DNA from: a candidate division TM6 bacterium UASB124
GTDB taxonomy: Bacteria > Babelota > Babeliae > Babelales > RVW-14
Assembly: GCA_945872225.1 (NCBI GenBank)
Contig: CAMBZK010000074.1
Coordinates: forward strand, 1 to 5,726
Reading direction: 5' to 3'
Length of the DNA stretch: 5,726 nt
Below, one piece after another: positions 1-5,160 of this stretch. The notes beneath the pieces were generated by a model that saw only the letters and a list, made by a program, of their open reading frames with translations, was not told the DNA's origin and did no database searches. The position numbers and the translations under genes are program-made. The number at the start of each line of letters is the position of its first letter. Position 1 is the first letter of the stretch.

Positions 1-38
1 CCCCTTCTCTTTTGTTTGTCTTTTACGGTAATGAGTAC

Positions 39-806
39 CTATTTGCCACCAGGATAGTAATCAGCAACCAAATCTTTTAAGTTAGCAACAAAGCCACTAG
101 CTGCTTCGCTAGCCCATGCGGACCATACTGTTGTTGTTGCCTTTAGCGAAGCATCGCATGTTGCTGCCGAATAGTCTGGGCTAAAATAATCGCATGCGGG
201 TTCCATCTGAACCAGCGCATATTGCACGAGAACGGCTAGTCCTACGGCTACGCCAGCTACTTGGTAGCCACGGTTAGTAGCGACGGCATCGATAAAGTTT
301 TTCACAGGCTGCGGCTGTACTGCGTACAACGGTGCTGTTACGTATTTCTTGGTCATATCAACTGGCACGTCAACCAAAGCATGTTTCATTCTTCCGCCAC
401 CTAATCTAAGGCCAGCAAGTACTGCTTGGGCAGCACCGCCTAGTCTTTGCCTACCAGTGCGTCGTAGTGCTCGGTGACCATGCCTAGCAGTGCGACCTGG
501 TGGCGTGTCGCCGAGTGGGTCACCATCGCCTTCGGTTACAGCACCTAAAGTGCCTTCCCCTCTGCCAGCAGAAGCATCAGCGCCGGCTGCAGGAAACCCA
601 GCATTGCTTGCTGCACCGTGTCTTCTTGGTCCACTGCCGTCGCCTTCTTGGCCGAGAGGAGAAGCGTCGTGTTGTGTATCTCTATCTAAAACATCAGCCT
701 CGCCGCCTTGTTCTTTTGGCAATGGGCTGGCAGCAAATAATAAGCTAGCGCTTGCTACGTAGAAGCTGGCGATGAGCAGCAACGAGCGCATGGTTAAAAG
801 TTTCAT
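39..806 (-). CDS. Small exported protein, unknown family (255 aa), C-x11-C family member
   Basis: I do not recognise this protein. Residues 1-26 form a signal peptide (MKLLTMRSLLLIASF start, hydrophobic core, Ala/Ser-rich end). Residues 30-60 are acidic and polar. Residues about 58-140 are a low-complexity Gly/Ala/Arg-rich stretch, probably disordered. Residues 181-201 are a single hydrophobic segment (VAGVAVGLAVLV core), likely a membrane anchor or hairpin. It is followed by P-A-C-D with cysteines at 205 and 217. That C-terminal layout matches the two small exported proteins upstream (1602-1949 and 1083-1590), so the three look like diverged paralogues. Codons in the Arg/Gly-rich part carry many A/T third positions, which supports this frame. 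The ATG at 806 has no strong ribosome binding site; the ATG at 791 would only shorten the signal peptide. Export is well supported; function is unknown. Confidence 0.7.
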   Translation of the reverse strand: MKLLTMRSLLLIASFYVASASLLFAASPLPKEQGGEADVLDRDTQHDASPLGQEGDGSGPRRHGAASNAGFPAAGADASAGRGEGTLGAVTEGDGDPLGDTPPGRTARHGHRALRRTGRQRLGGAAQAVLAGLRLGGGRMKHALVDVPVDMTKKYVTAPLYAVQPQPVKNFIDAVATNRGYQVAGVAVGLAVLVQYALVQMEPACDYFSPDYSAATCDASLKATTTVWSAWASEAASGFVANLKDLVADYYPGGK

Positions 807-867
807 AAAAAGCTGCTTTGGGAATGGTGCAAAAGATAATTATTAATCTTTAACAACAATGTATGTG

Positions 868-873
868 ATTATA
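868..873 (-). promoter_or_regulatory. Candidate leftward -10 box for the 255-aa exported protein
   Basis: On the minus strand this reads TATAAT, a perfect sigma-70 -10 hexamer in an AT-rich stretch. It would give a leader of roughly 55 nt before the ATG at 806. No clear -35 hexamer (TTGACA-like) is present 16-18 nt upstream, so the assignment rests on the -10 alone. It lies just downstream of a terminator, where an independent promoter is expected. Confidence 0.35.
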
Positions 874-988
874 TTAATAGTGCTCTGATAAAAATATCAC
901 TCCTTTTAAATTGATATATTTTCGCACTCCCGAGATGTTCTTACGCCTGTCTTGGCGAATTTTGTATCATCCTAGATCTGACTTGAGC

Positions 989-1034
989 AAAAAGCAAGCG
1001 AGCCAGGCTCTTTTTTCAAGGTCCTGGCTCGCTT
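989..1034 (-). terminator. Leftward Rho-independent terminator
   Basis: A perfect 12-bp stem (996-1007 AAGCGAGCCAGG with 1023-1034 CCTGGCTCGCTT) has a 15-nt loop. Read on the minus strand it is followed after two bases by a T5 run (989-993). The plus strand has no T run after the stem, so it acts leftward. It lies about 50 nt past the stop codon of the frameshifted exported-protein gene (1083). This independently supports 1083 as the true 3' end of that gene. Confidence 0.75.
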
Positions 1035-1082
1035 AAGCAAAGATTAGAAAAATAGTGTGTGCTCGCGTTAGCAATTCTCCTG

Positions 1083-1358
1083 CTATTGATGAGGCAATGA
1101 AAAACCAAACGGTGCAAGAATAGCGCTCAATACAGCATCTACATACGCTCGGTGTATTTCCTCACAAGCCTGCTCGCAGTAGTAATGATGGTGAGCATTG
1201 CATTCTGGAATAATTATGTTTGCAAGCTGGTATCCTACTAGTGCCGTCCACGCTACCCCCAACGAGACTTTGAGATAGTGCTGTACGGCTCTTGCCAGGC
1301 AGCTGCGGTGTTCGCTACAGGCAGGGCCAGTCCACGAGCTTAAGCTCGTGGACTGGCC
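1083..1358 (-). pseudogene. Out-of-frame C-terminal half of the second small exported protein
   Basis: This leftward open frame starts inside the palindrome (preceding in-frame stop at 1359-1361) and has no plausible start codon. It ends with TAG at 1083-1085, 50 nt before the terminator. It encodes a hydrophobic segment (VSLGVAWTALVGYQLANIII), then PECN, a His/Cys cluster (CNAHHHYYCEQAC) and a short amphipathic tail ending FSLPHQ. The hydrophobic segment, the P-E-C-N motif and the cysteine 12 residues later match both neighbouring exported proteins, so the reading is very likely genuine coding sequence. It is the continuation of the 5' part at 1315-1590, displaced by one frame. Deleting one 19-nt palindrome arm (19 = 1 mod 3) joins the two into a 162-aa protein. 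Confidence 0.65.
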
Positions 1359-1590
1359 CTAGCTCTGAAGCATCAGCTTGTTCAGCAACCATCGCCCCTG
1401 CTGCATGTTTTTTGCCGCGCTTACGTCGTAGTGGTTGTCCCGAGTCTATATCCCCAAGCACCTCAAAGCGATTGCTACTTTTTGTTGGGCTTGTCATGTC
1501 AGGTCGCCTAGCTGCAGCATCCAAATTGGCTGGTGCAAAAGAGGTGACAGCAACAATTATTACCAGTAACAATGTGATACATTTACTCAT
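1315..1590 (-). CDS. Small exported protein, 5' part; frame breaks at a palindrome
   Basis: As the sequence stands this is a 91-aa frame. Residues 1-25 form a signal peptide (MSKCITLLLVIIVAVTSF, then APANLDA). A polar region with a basic cluster (RRKRGKKH, residues 55-62) follows. Residues from about 77 onward are encoded by the perfect palindrome at 1323-1360, and the stop comes only two codons after it. The ATG at 1590 is preceded by AGGAGA (1595-1600 on the minus strand), 11 nt after the previous gene's stop, so the two genes are translated in tandem. The protein lacks the hydrophobic plus C-x11-C domain of its neighbours, but that domain is present just downstream in another frame (1083-1358). 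It is therefore best read as the first half of a 162-aa gene. Whether the break is real or an assembly artefact cannot be told from the sequence. Confidence 0.6.
   Translation of the reverse strand: MSKCITLLLVIIVAVTSFAPANLDAAARRPDMTSPTKSSNRFEVLGDIDSGQPLRRKRGKKHAAGAMVAEQADASELGPVHELKLVDWPCL
1323..1360. repeat. Perfect 38-bp palindrome with no spacer
   Basis: The 19-nt arm AGGGCCAGTCCACGAGCTT (1323-1341) is followed directly by its exact reverse complement (1342-1360); the centre reads AGCTTAAGCT. With one bulged base (1361) the pairing extends two or three more positions. It has no flanking T run, so it is not an intrinsic terminator. It lies inside a coding region exactly where the reading frame changes. 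A spacer-less inverted duplication of one arm would add 19 nt and shift the frame by one, as observed. It could be a fold-back assembly artefact, a real templated inverted duplication, or a small palindromic insertion element. Confidence 0.9.
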
Positions 1591-1601
1591 AAAATCTCCT
1601 C

Positions 1602-1949
1602 TTAATCACCTAGGCCAAAAAGTTGCCTCAACAAAGCAACTTCCCTATTAAAGCAGCCAGTGGACGAAAAAGTATCCCCGAAAATATTGCATTCTGGAAA
1701 CAAACTCATCTCAGCGACAACGGATGCCAGGTACGCCATGCCTGCAACGGCTACTGCCTTGCGATGTTCGCATAAAAACTGACGCGCTTTCTCTCTAGTG
1801 CTCAACGGCCTAGTAAGGCTTTCGCTATCGTACTCATTTGTCTCATCACCCGCTCTACGCGGTGATGTTGCAGCAGTTACCTCTTGGGCCCCAAAACAGA
1901 GCGCTAGTGTAAGCGCAATAAATAGGTGCGTGCATCGCCCTTTTATCAT
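1602..1949 (-). CDS. Small exported protein, unknown family (115 aa), C-x11-C family member
   Basis: I do not recognise a known family. Residues 1-26 form a signal peptide with a plausible VTA cleavage site. Residues 27-60 are polar and charged (SPRRAGDETNEYDSESL). Residues 65-84 are hydrophobic (AVAVAGMAYLASVV core), followed by PECNIFG with cysteines at 87 and 99. The start at 1949 is supported by AAGGAGA (1954-1960 on the minus strand) about 5 nt upstream. It begins 42 nt after the glycosyltransferase gene and ends 11 nt before the next small exported protein, so it is probably cotranscribed with both. The hydrophobic segment, P-x-C-N motif and 12-residue cysteine spacing are shared with the proteins at 39-806 and 1083-1590. 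If exported, the two cysteines could form a disulfide or bind a ligand; this is inference. Confidence 0.72.
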   Translation of the reverse strand: MIKGRCTHLFIALTLALCFGAQEVTAATSPRRAGDETNEYDSESLTRPLSTREKARQFLCEHRKAVAVAGMAYLASVVAEMSLFPECNIFGDTFSSTGCFNREVALLRQLFGLGD

Positions 1950-1991
1950 CCAATCTCCTTCTTTACTAAAATATAACGCCCTAATAATTAG

Positions 1992-3161
1992 TTAGACCAC
2001 CGGGCTTGACGCAGCTTCTGTCTGCTTTTCGAGCATTGGCTGTGGTTTTACCTGATCAATAGCATGTAGCACTTCTTGCACCGGAATATCGGCAACAACG
2101 CTGCTGCGTGTTTTTGCCAGCACAATCAAAGCTTTTTCTGTATCAATCGGCGCCCACTCAGGGTTTTTTTGTCGCATGAGCGCAACGACGGGCACGTGCA
2201 ATGCACTAGCAAAGTGCATGATCGATGTTTCTACCGAAACAATGAGATCGCACAGGCTCAGCACGGCAGGAAGCTGGAAAAAGTTTGCTTCTGCTGAAAA
2301 CAAAAAGGTGTTGTTGAGGGAGTGCTTACTAAAAAACGCTCGTACGCGTGTTAATTCTTCTGGCACGGCATTAACAACAAAGCTGACGTCGCCGTACTCG
2401 TCTTTCCGGCAGAGTGCAATAATCAACTCGAGCACATGCTCAAGTGGCCATGAGCGCTTATGGTTTTTAGCAAACGGGTTGATAAAAATAACGCGACCGA
2501 ATTTCTTGTTTGCTTTACCAATACCCCACTTCAGGAACAAAAGCTTTGCATAGGCAAGCCATTCATTAGGAATATCAATAAATGGAAAGCGCCCTGCTAC
2601 CGGCACTGTGATACCAAATAAGCGCTCAAACCAAAGCGCATAACGATCGGTAATGTGCTGCCCTTTGATAATAGTCTCTTGGATTGGTAAAACCGCATTG
2701 CACAAACCAAATGACCATTTTTTAATGGGCTCATGCCATTGTAAGGCTGGTTTAAGTGCTGCAACAAAGCCATGCGGTGCTATCCGCCGCGCAAGACGAG
2801 CATACCGGTGAGGACGCAAGGTGCCAACGCTGACCACAACATCATAGGCTTCGTTTTTTGCCTGCTTGATACAGCGATGCAGACCAAGTGGCGAGTAGGT
2901 CTCTTTATAGATTTTTTCAATAAAGGGGCAGCTTTCAAGCCAGTCGTAAAGAGCATATTTTTTAAGGGCTGGCCACTGCCAAAAGCGGGAGGTACGGCGC
3001 ACTTCATCAACCCATAGATGTATTTTTAGATGCGGGTATTGCTCAGCAAGGGCACGAAAATAGTTTTGCAGGTAGGTAAAATCGCCCAAGGCAAAATGGC
3101 CGATTACTAAAATCTTGTCTGCTTTAGCCAAAACTGCTTTTGGAATCAGATTATTGTCCAT
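1992..3161 (-). CDS. Glycosyltransferase family 9 (heptosyltransferase-like) protein, 389 aa
   Basis: The family transfers heptose or a related sugar from a nucleotide-sugar donor during LPS core or surface glycan assembly at the cytoplasmic face of the inner membrane. Residues 17-27 (ILVIGHFALGD) match the N-terminal Rossmann strand and Gly-Asp turn of GT9 enzymes. Residues 224-239 (VIFINPFAKNHKRSWP) match the donor-domain block usually seen as NPGA...KRWP. Residues 302-327 (LCDLIVSVETSIMHFASA onward) match the family's DTG-x-x-H-L-A-A-A-L-G-x-P block, with Glu311 in place of the usual Asp. Length is close to the usual 320-380 aa. The first ~15 residues and the Pro/Glu-rich C-terminal ~18 residues are extra. 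It lies 12 nt after yicC; the start at 3161 has only a weak ribosome binding site, suggesting translational coupling. Acceptor and sugar cannot be predicted. Confidence 0.85.
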   Translation of the reverse strand: MDNNLIPKAVLAKADKILVIGHFALGDFTYLQNYFRALAEQYPHLKIHLWVDEVRRTSRFWQWPALKKYALYDWLESCPFIEKIYKETYSPLGLHRCIKQAKNEAYDVVVSVGTLRPHRYARLARRIAPHGFVAALKPALQWHEPIKKWSFGLCNAVLPIQETIIKGQHITDRYALWFERLFGITVPVAGRFPFIDIPNEWLAYAKLLFLKWGIGKANKKFGRVIFINPFAKNHKRSWPLEHVLELIIALCRKDEYGDVSFVVNAVPEELTRVRAFFSKHSLNNTFLFSAEANFFQLPAVLSLCDLIVSVETSIMHFASALHVPVVALMRQKNPEWAPIDTEKALIVLAKTRSSVVADIPVQEVLHAIDQVKPQPMLEKQTEAASSPVV

Positions 3162-3173
3162 TAAGTGTCCAGG

Positions 3174-4097
3174 TTACAGAATGTTTTGAACTTGTTCGCG
3201 AGCTTTTTCAAGCTCTACTTTGATATCAATGCATGAACTGCTGATGCTGTATGAGGGGCACTTTGCCATCATGGTGTTTGTTTCACGCAAGAGCTCTTGC
3301 AAGATAAAATCAAGGCGCTTACCTTTTTCAAAGGCAGGCTGATCGAGGAGTGGCTTTACACTTTCAATGTGGCTGGTAAAGCGAATGATCTCTTCGTGAA
3401 TATCCATTTTGCGCAAGGCTATTTGCATTTCATCCGCTGGGCTGTAGAGCTTGCTGCTTGCCTGCTCATTGGTGGTTGTCTCTTCTGCGGGGGCTGCTTG
3501 TGCTGCGGCTAAGGCATCGCGAAGCTTTTCTTTGGCGGCAGCAACTTCTTGAGCAAAACCCTCTTTAATATGGGCAAGCTTTTCTGCGCAACGGGTAAAA
3601 ATAGCCATAAAATCTTTTTCAAGGCGAAGGCCTTCTTCTTGCCGTGTTTTTACTACGGCAGCAAGCACCTGGCTTACCGCTGCGGTGAGCGCTTGCTCAT
3701 CATCAGTGGTAAGGGGACTTTCTATGGCTTCAAATACTTCTGGCATACCCATAATTTCGGTGATGCTCAATTCACCCGGTAGCTTGTGGCGTGCCTGTAT
3801 GGCCTGTGCAGCCTGTACGTACTGCTCAATAATGGGCCAAGATGGGCTGATTTGAGCAAGCTTGCCAGCACCACCAACAAAGCGAACGCTGAGGTAGACA
3901 CGCCCGCGGATAAGTTTTTCTTGCAACAATGCATTGAAGATAATTTCAAGATGGCTCAAGCAGCTTGGCAATTTATTAACGACCTCAAAGAAGCGGCCGT
4001 TTAATGTTTTAAGCTCGATGGTGAGATGCACCTCCCCTGCATGGGGAAATGATATCTGTTGGTTTTTACTACAATAACCAGTCATGCTTACCAGCAT
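3174..4097 (-). CDS. yicC: YicC/YloC family protein (RNase-related), 307 aa
   Basis: YicC/YloC proteins are widely conserved and have been linked to endoribonuclease activity and small-RNA decay. The N-terminus MLVSMTGY matches the family's MIRSMTGF start. Residues 24-46 (HLTIELKTLNGRFFEV then NKLP) match the WELRSVNhRFlD-lRLP block, and RGRVYLSVRF (64-73) matches the RGKVE block. The C-terminal domain (residues 231-307) has the DIHEEI-R--SHIE motif, GKRLDFILQELLRETNT, and ends in REQVQNIL, as the family does. Residues about 190-218 are an Ala/Glu/Thr-rich linker that makes it slightly longer than E. coli YicC (287 aa). The start at 4097 is fixed by AAGGAGG (4103-4109, minus strand) with 5-nt spacing. 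It lies 27 nt after yebC and 12 nt before the glycosyltransferase gene, so all three are probably cotranscribed. Confidence 0.92.
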   Translation of the reverse strand: MLVSMTGYCSKNQQISFPHAGEVHLTIELKTLNGRFFEVVNKLPSCLSHLEIIFNALLQEKLIRGRVYLSVRFVGGAGKLAQISPSWPIIEQYVQAAQAIQARHKLPGELSITEIMGMPEVFEAIESPLTTDDEQALTAAVSQVLAAVVKTRQEEGLRLEKDFMAIFTRCAEKLAHIKEGFAQEVAAAKEKLRDALAAAQAAPAEETTTNEQASSKLYSPADEMQIALRKMDIHEEIIRFTSHIESVKPLLDQPAFEKGKRLDFILQELLRETNTMMAKCPSYSISSSCIDIKVELEKAREQVQNIL

Positions 4098-4102
4098 AGC
4101 GG

Positions 4103-4109
4103 CCTCCTT
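4103..4109 (-). promoter_or_regulatory. Strong ribosome binding site of yicC
   Basis: The minus strand reads AAGGAGG, a consensus Shine-Dalgarno sequence, 5 nt before the ATG at 4097. It decides for that start over the in-frame ATG at 4085 (SMTGY). Confidence 0.8.
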
Positions 4110-4124
4110 GTAACGTTGTGTTGA

Positions 4125-4847
4125 TTAATCGCCTAGATTAGCAAAAACGTTTTGCACATCGTCAAGGTCATCAATAGCTTCGAGCAGGCGGTACACAGCT
4201 TCTTCGTGCTCTTTATCCTCAAGCGCTAGCGATGTCTTTGCTACCCACTCAAGCTGTGCCTCTTCTACCTTAAGGCCAGCGGCTTCTACTGCTTTTTTGA
4301 CGGCAGCTAGCTCGTTTGCCTTACAGGTCAGCGTAATCATGCCGTCGTTTTGCTGTGCGTCGTCAAGATTAACGTCCATGAATTTTTCTAAAATTTCATC
4401 GTCGGTCATGCTGCCGTGAGCACGAATAACGCCCTTGTTTTCAAACATCCAAGAAACAGATCCCGACTCTGCCAAGTTGCCACCAGCTTTGGTAAAGGCA
4501 TGGCGCAGCTCAGAAACGGTACGATTTTTATTGTCGCTCAAGGTGTCGACCATCAATGCTGCACCGTGGGGACCATAACCTTCGTAGGTAAATGCCTCGT
4601 ACGAATTGCCACCCTCAAGCTCGCCCGTACCTTTTTTGATAGCGCGGGTAATGTTATCTTGCGGCATATTTGCGGCCTTTGCCTTTTCAAGCACCAAGCG
4701 CAAACGAGCATTGCCCGCAGGGTCGCCACCACCCTCTTTGGCTGCCATGGTAATTTCACGTACAACCTTGGTGAAAACCTTGCCACGCTTGTTATCTTCT
4801 TTGGCTTTTTTATGCTTAATCGTTGCCCACTTAGAATGTCCAGACAT
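4125..4847 (-). CDS. yebC: YebC/PmpR/TACO1 family protein, 240 aa
   Basis: This family is near-universal in bacteria. Members have been described both as DNA-binding transcriptional regulators and as ribosome-associated factors that relieve stalling at proline-rich stretches. The sequence matches along its whole length: MSGHSKWATIKHKK at the N-terminus, GGGDPAGNARLR (39-50), MPQDNITRAIKKG (61-73), YEGYGPHGAALMV (88-100), NRTVSELRHAFTKAGG (108-123), SGSVSWMF (128-135), and the acidic C-terminal DDLDDVQNVFAN. 240 aa is within the usual range of 235-250 aa. I chose the ATG at 4847 rather than the adjacent in-frame TTG at 4850: it gives the canonical MxGHSKW start, and AGGAG (4854-4858, minus strand) is then 6 nt away. 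It is the first gene of the leftward cluster. The conserved motifs are intact, so it is probably functional. Confidence 0.97.
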   Translation of the reverse strand: MSGHSKWATIKHKKAKEDNKRGKVFTKVVREITMAAKEGGGDPAGNARLRLVLEKAKAANMPQDNITRAIKKGTGELEGGNSYEAFTYEGYGPHGAALMVDTLSDNKNRTVSELRHAFTKAGGNLAESGSVSWMFENKGVIRAHGSMTDDEILEKFMDVNLDDAQQNDGMITLTCKANELAAVKKAVEAAGLKVEEAQLEWVAKTSLALEDKEHEEAVYRLLEAIDDLDDVQNVFANLGD

Positions 4848-4911
4848 CAAAGACTCCTGCTGGTTGGAAAGCTATTAATTTAATACTAAAATTAGATTCA
4901 AAATAAGTGCC

Positions 4912-4940
4912 AATTTAACCCTTTCTGAGGGTGTTGACAA
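4912..4940 (-). promoter_or_regulatory. Candidate leftward promoter of yebC
   Basis: On the minus strand TTGTCA (4940-4935; 5 of 6 to TTGACA) and TAAATT (4917-4912; 4 of 6 to TATAAT) are separated by 17 bp. Transcription would begin near 4905, giving a leader of about 58 nt. An alternative -10 (TATAAT, 4997-4992) lies further upstream but has no -35 partner. Confidence 0.38.
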
Positions 4941-4950
4941 GGTTTGTAGG

Positions 4951-4994
4951 AATTAGAAAACCCCTCAGATCAAAAGCTGAGTAGTTTTCTAATT
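4951..4994. repeat. Long hairpin/inverted repeat upstream of yebC
   Basis: AATTAGAAAA (4951-4960) pairs with TTTTCTAATT (4985-4994), and CTCAG (4964-4968) pairs with CTGAG (4977-4981). A C-G pair and two mismatches lie between them, and the loop is 8 nt. Neither side has a proper T run and no gene ends here, so it is unlikely to be a terminator. It lies just upstream of the candidate yebC -35 box, where an operator would be expected. It could also fold in a longer leader transcript. Confidence 0.6.
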
Positions 4995-5031
4995 ATATAA
5001 AAACCATCATTTTGGGCATGTTTTTTAGTGA

Positions 5032-5130
5032 ACCAGGCAAACTAAATAGTCTCTTTTGAATAAAAAAGCCTACTTGCAAATATGTTAACTTATTGTTATT
5101 ATTCAAATAGAATTTTTAAACTTGCCTGGT
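5032..5130. repeat. Nested imperfect inverted repeat about 100 bp wide
   Basis: Two 9-bp perfect arm pairs share the same axis near 5081: 5032-5040 with 5122-5130 (ACCAGGCAA/TTGCCTGGT) and 5055-5063 with 5099-5107 (TTTGAATAA/TTATTCAAA). The sequence between them pairs only in patches. It could be a decayed small inverted-repeat element or a regulatory dyad over the promoter of the rightward gene. The AT-rich inner arm pair could be coincidence; the GC-containing outer pair is less likely to be. Confidence 0.5.
5074..5102 (+). promoter_or_regulatory. Candidate rightward promoter of the exported-protein gene
   Basis: TTGCAA (5074-5079; 4 of 6) and TATTAT (5097-5102; 5 of 6) are spaced by 17 bp. 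This places a start site near 5109 and a leader of about 50 nt before the ATG at 5161. The -10 overlaps the right inner arm of the dyad at 5032-5130. Confidence 0.4.
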
Positions 5131-5160
5131 ATTCAATCTATTATAAAGAAGAGGATTGCT

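Larger units (their letters stand above)
807..1082. other. Intergenic region with terminator and leftward promoter region
   Basis: About 275 nt without a convincing gene. The right part carries the leftward terminator that ends the upstream gene cluster (989-1034). The left part is AT-rich and holds a good -10 box for the 255-aa gene. A short GC hairpin (CGCC/GGCG, about 945-957) lies between them and has no T run. I see no RNA gene here. Confidence 0.6.
4848..5160. other. Divergent intergenic region between yebC and the rightward gene
   Basis: About 310 nt, strongly AT-rich, with no convincing gene. It holds a candidate yebC promoter (4912-4940), a long hairpin (4951-4994), an imperfect dyad about 100 bp wide (5032-5130) and a candidate rightward promoter inside that dyad. 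I see no tRNA or recognisable riboswitch. Confidence 0.6.

Noticed and set aside
380..720. Possibility that the Arg/Gly-rich middle of the 255-aa protein is an out-of-frame reading
   Set aside because: Codons in this frame have many A/T third positions (GCT, GGT, GCA, CTA), and the next minus-strand frame I checked meets a stop early, so the frame appears genuine.
490..762. Plus-strand open frame rich in Pro, Ala and Ser opposite the 255-aa gene
   Set aside because: It is the antisense shadow of the Gly/Ala/Arg-rich region; it has no ribosome binding site and no recognisable domain.
1323..1360. The 38-bp palindrome as an intrinsic terminator
   Set aside because: It has no loop and no T run on either side, and coding sequence plus a good terminator follow downstream.
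4848..4850. TTG start for YebC, one codon earlier
   Set aside because: It would sit only 3 nt from AGGAG, and the adjacent ATG gives the canonical MSGHSKW N-terminus.
4416..4883. 155-codon plus-strand open frame across yebC
   Set aside because: It lies opposite a fully conserved yebC gene and shows no motif or ribosome binding site.
4934..4939. TTGACA on the plus strand as a rightward -35 box
   Set aside because: The hexamer is perfect, but no -10-like sequence lies 15-19 nt downstream (the spot holds AAAACC). The same bases serve better as the leftward TTGTCA box.
5122..5160. TTG start extending the rightward exported protein by 13 residues
   Set aside because: The ATG at 5161 has a good ribosome binding site and begins a proper signal peptide; the extension would run through that site and put charged residues ahead of the signal.
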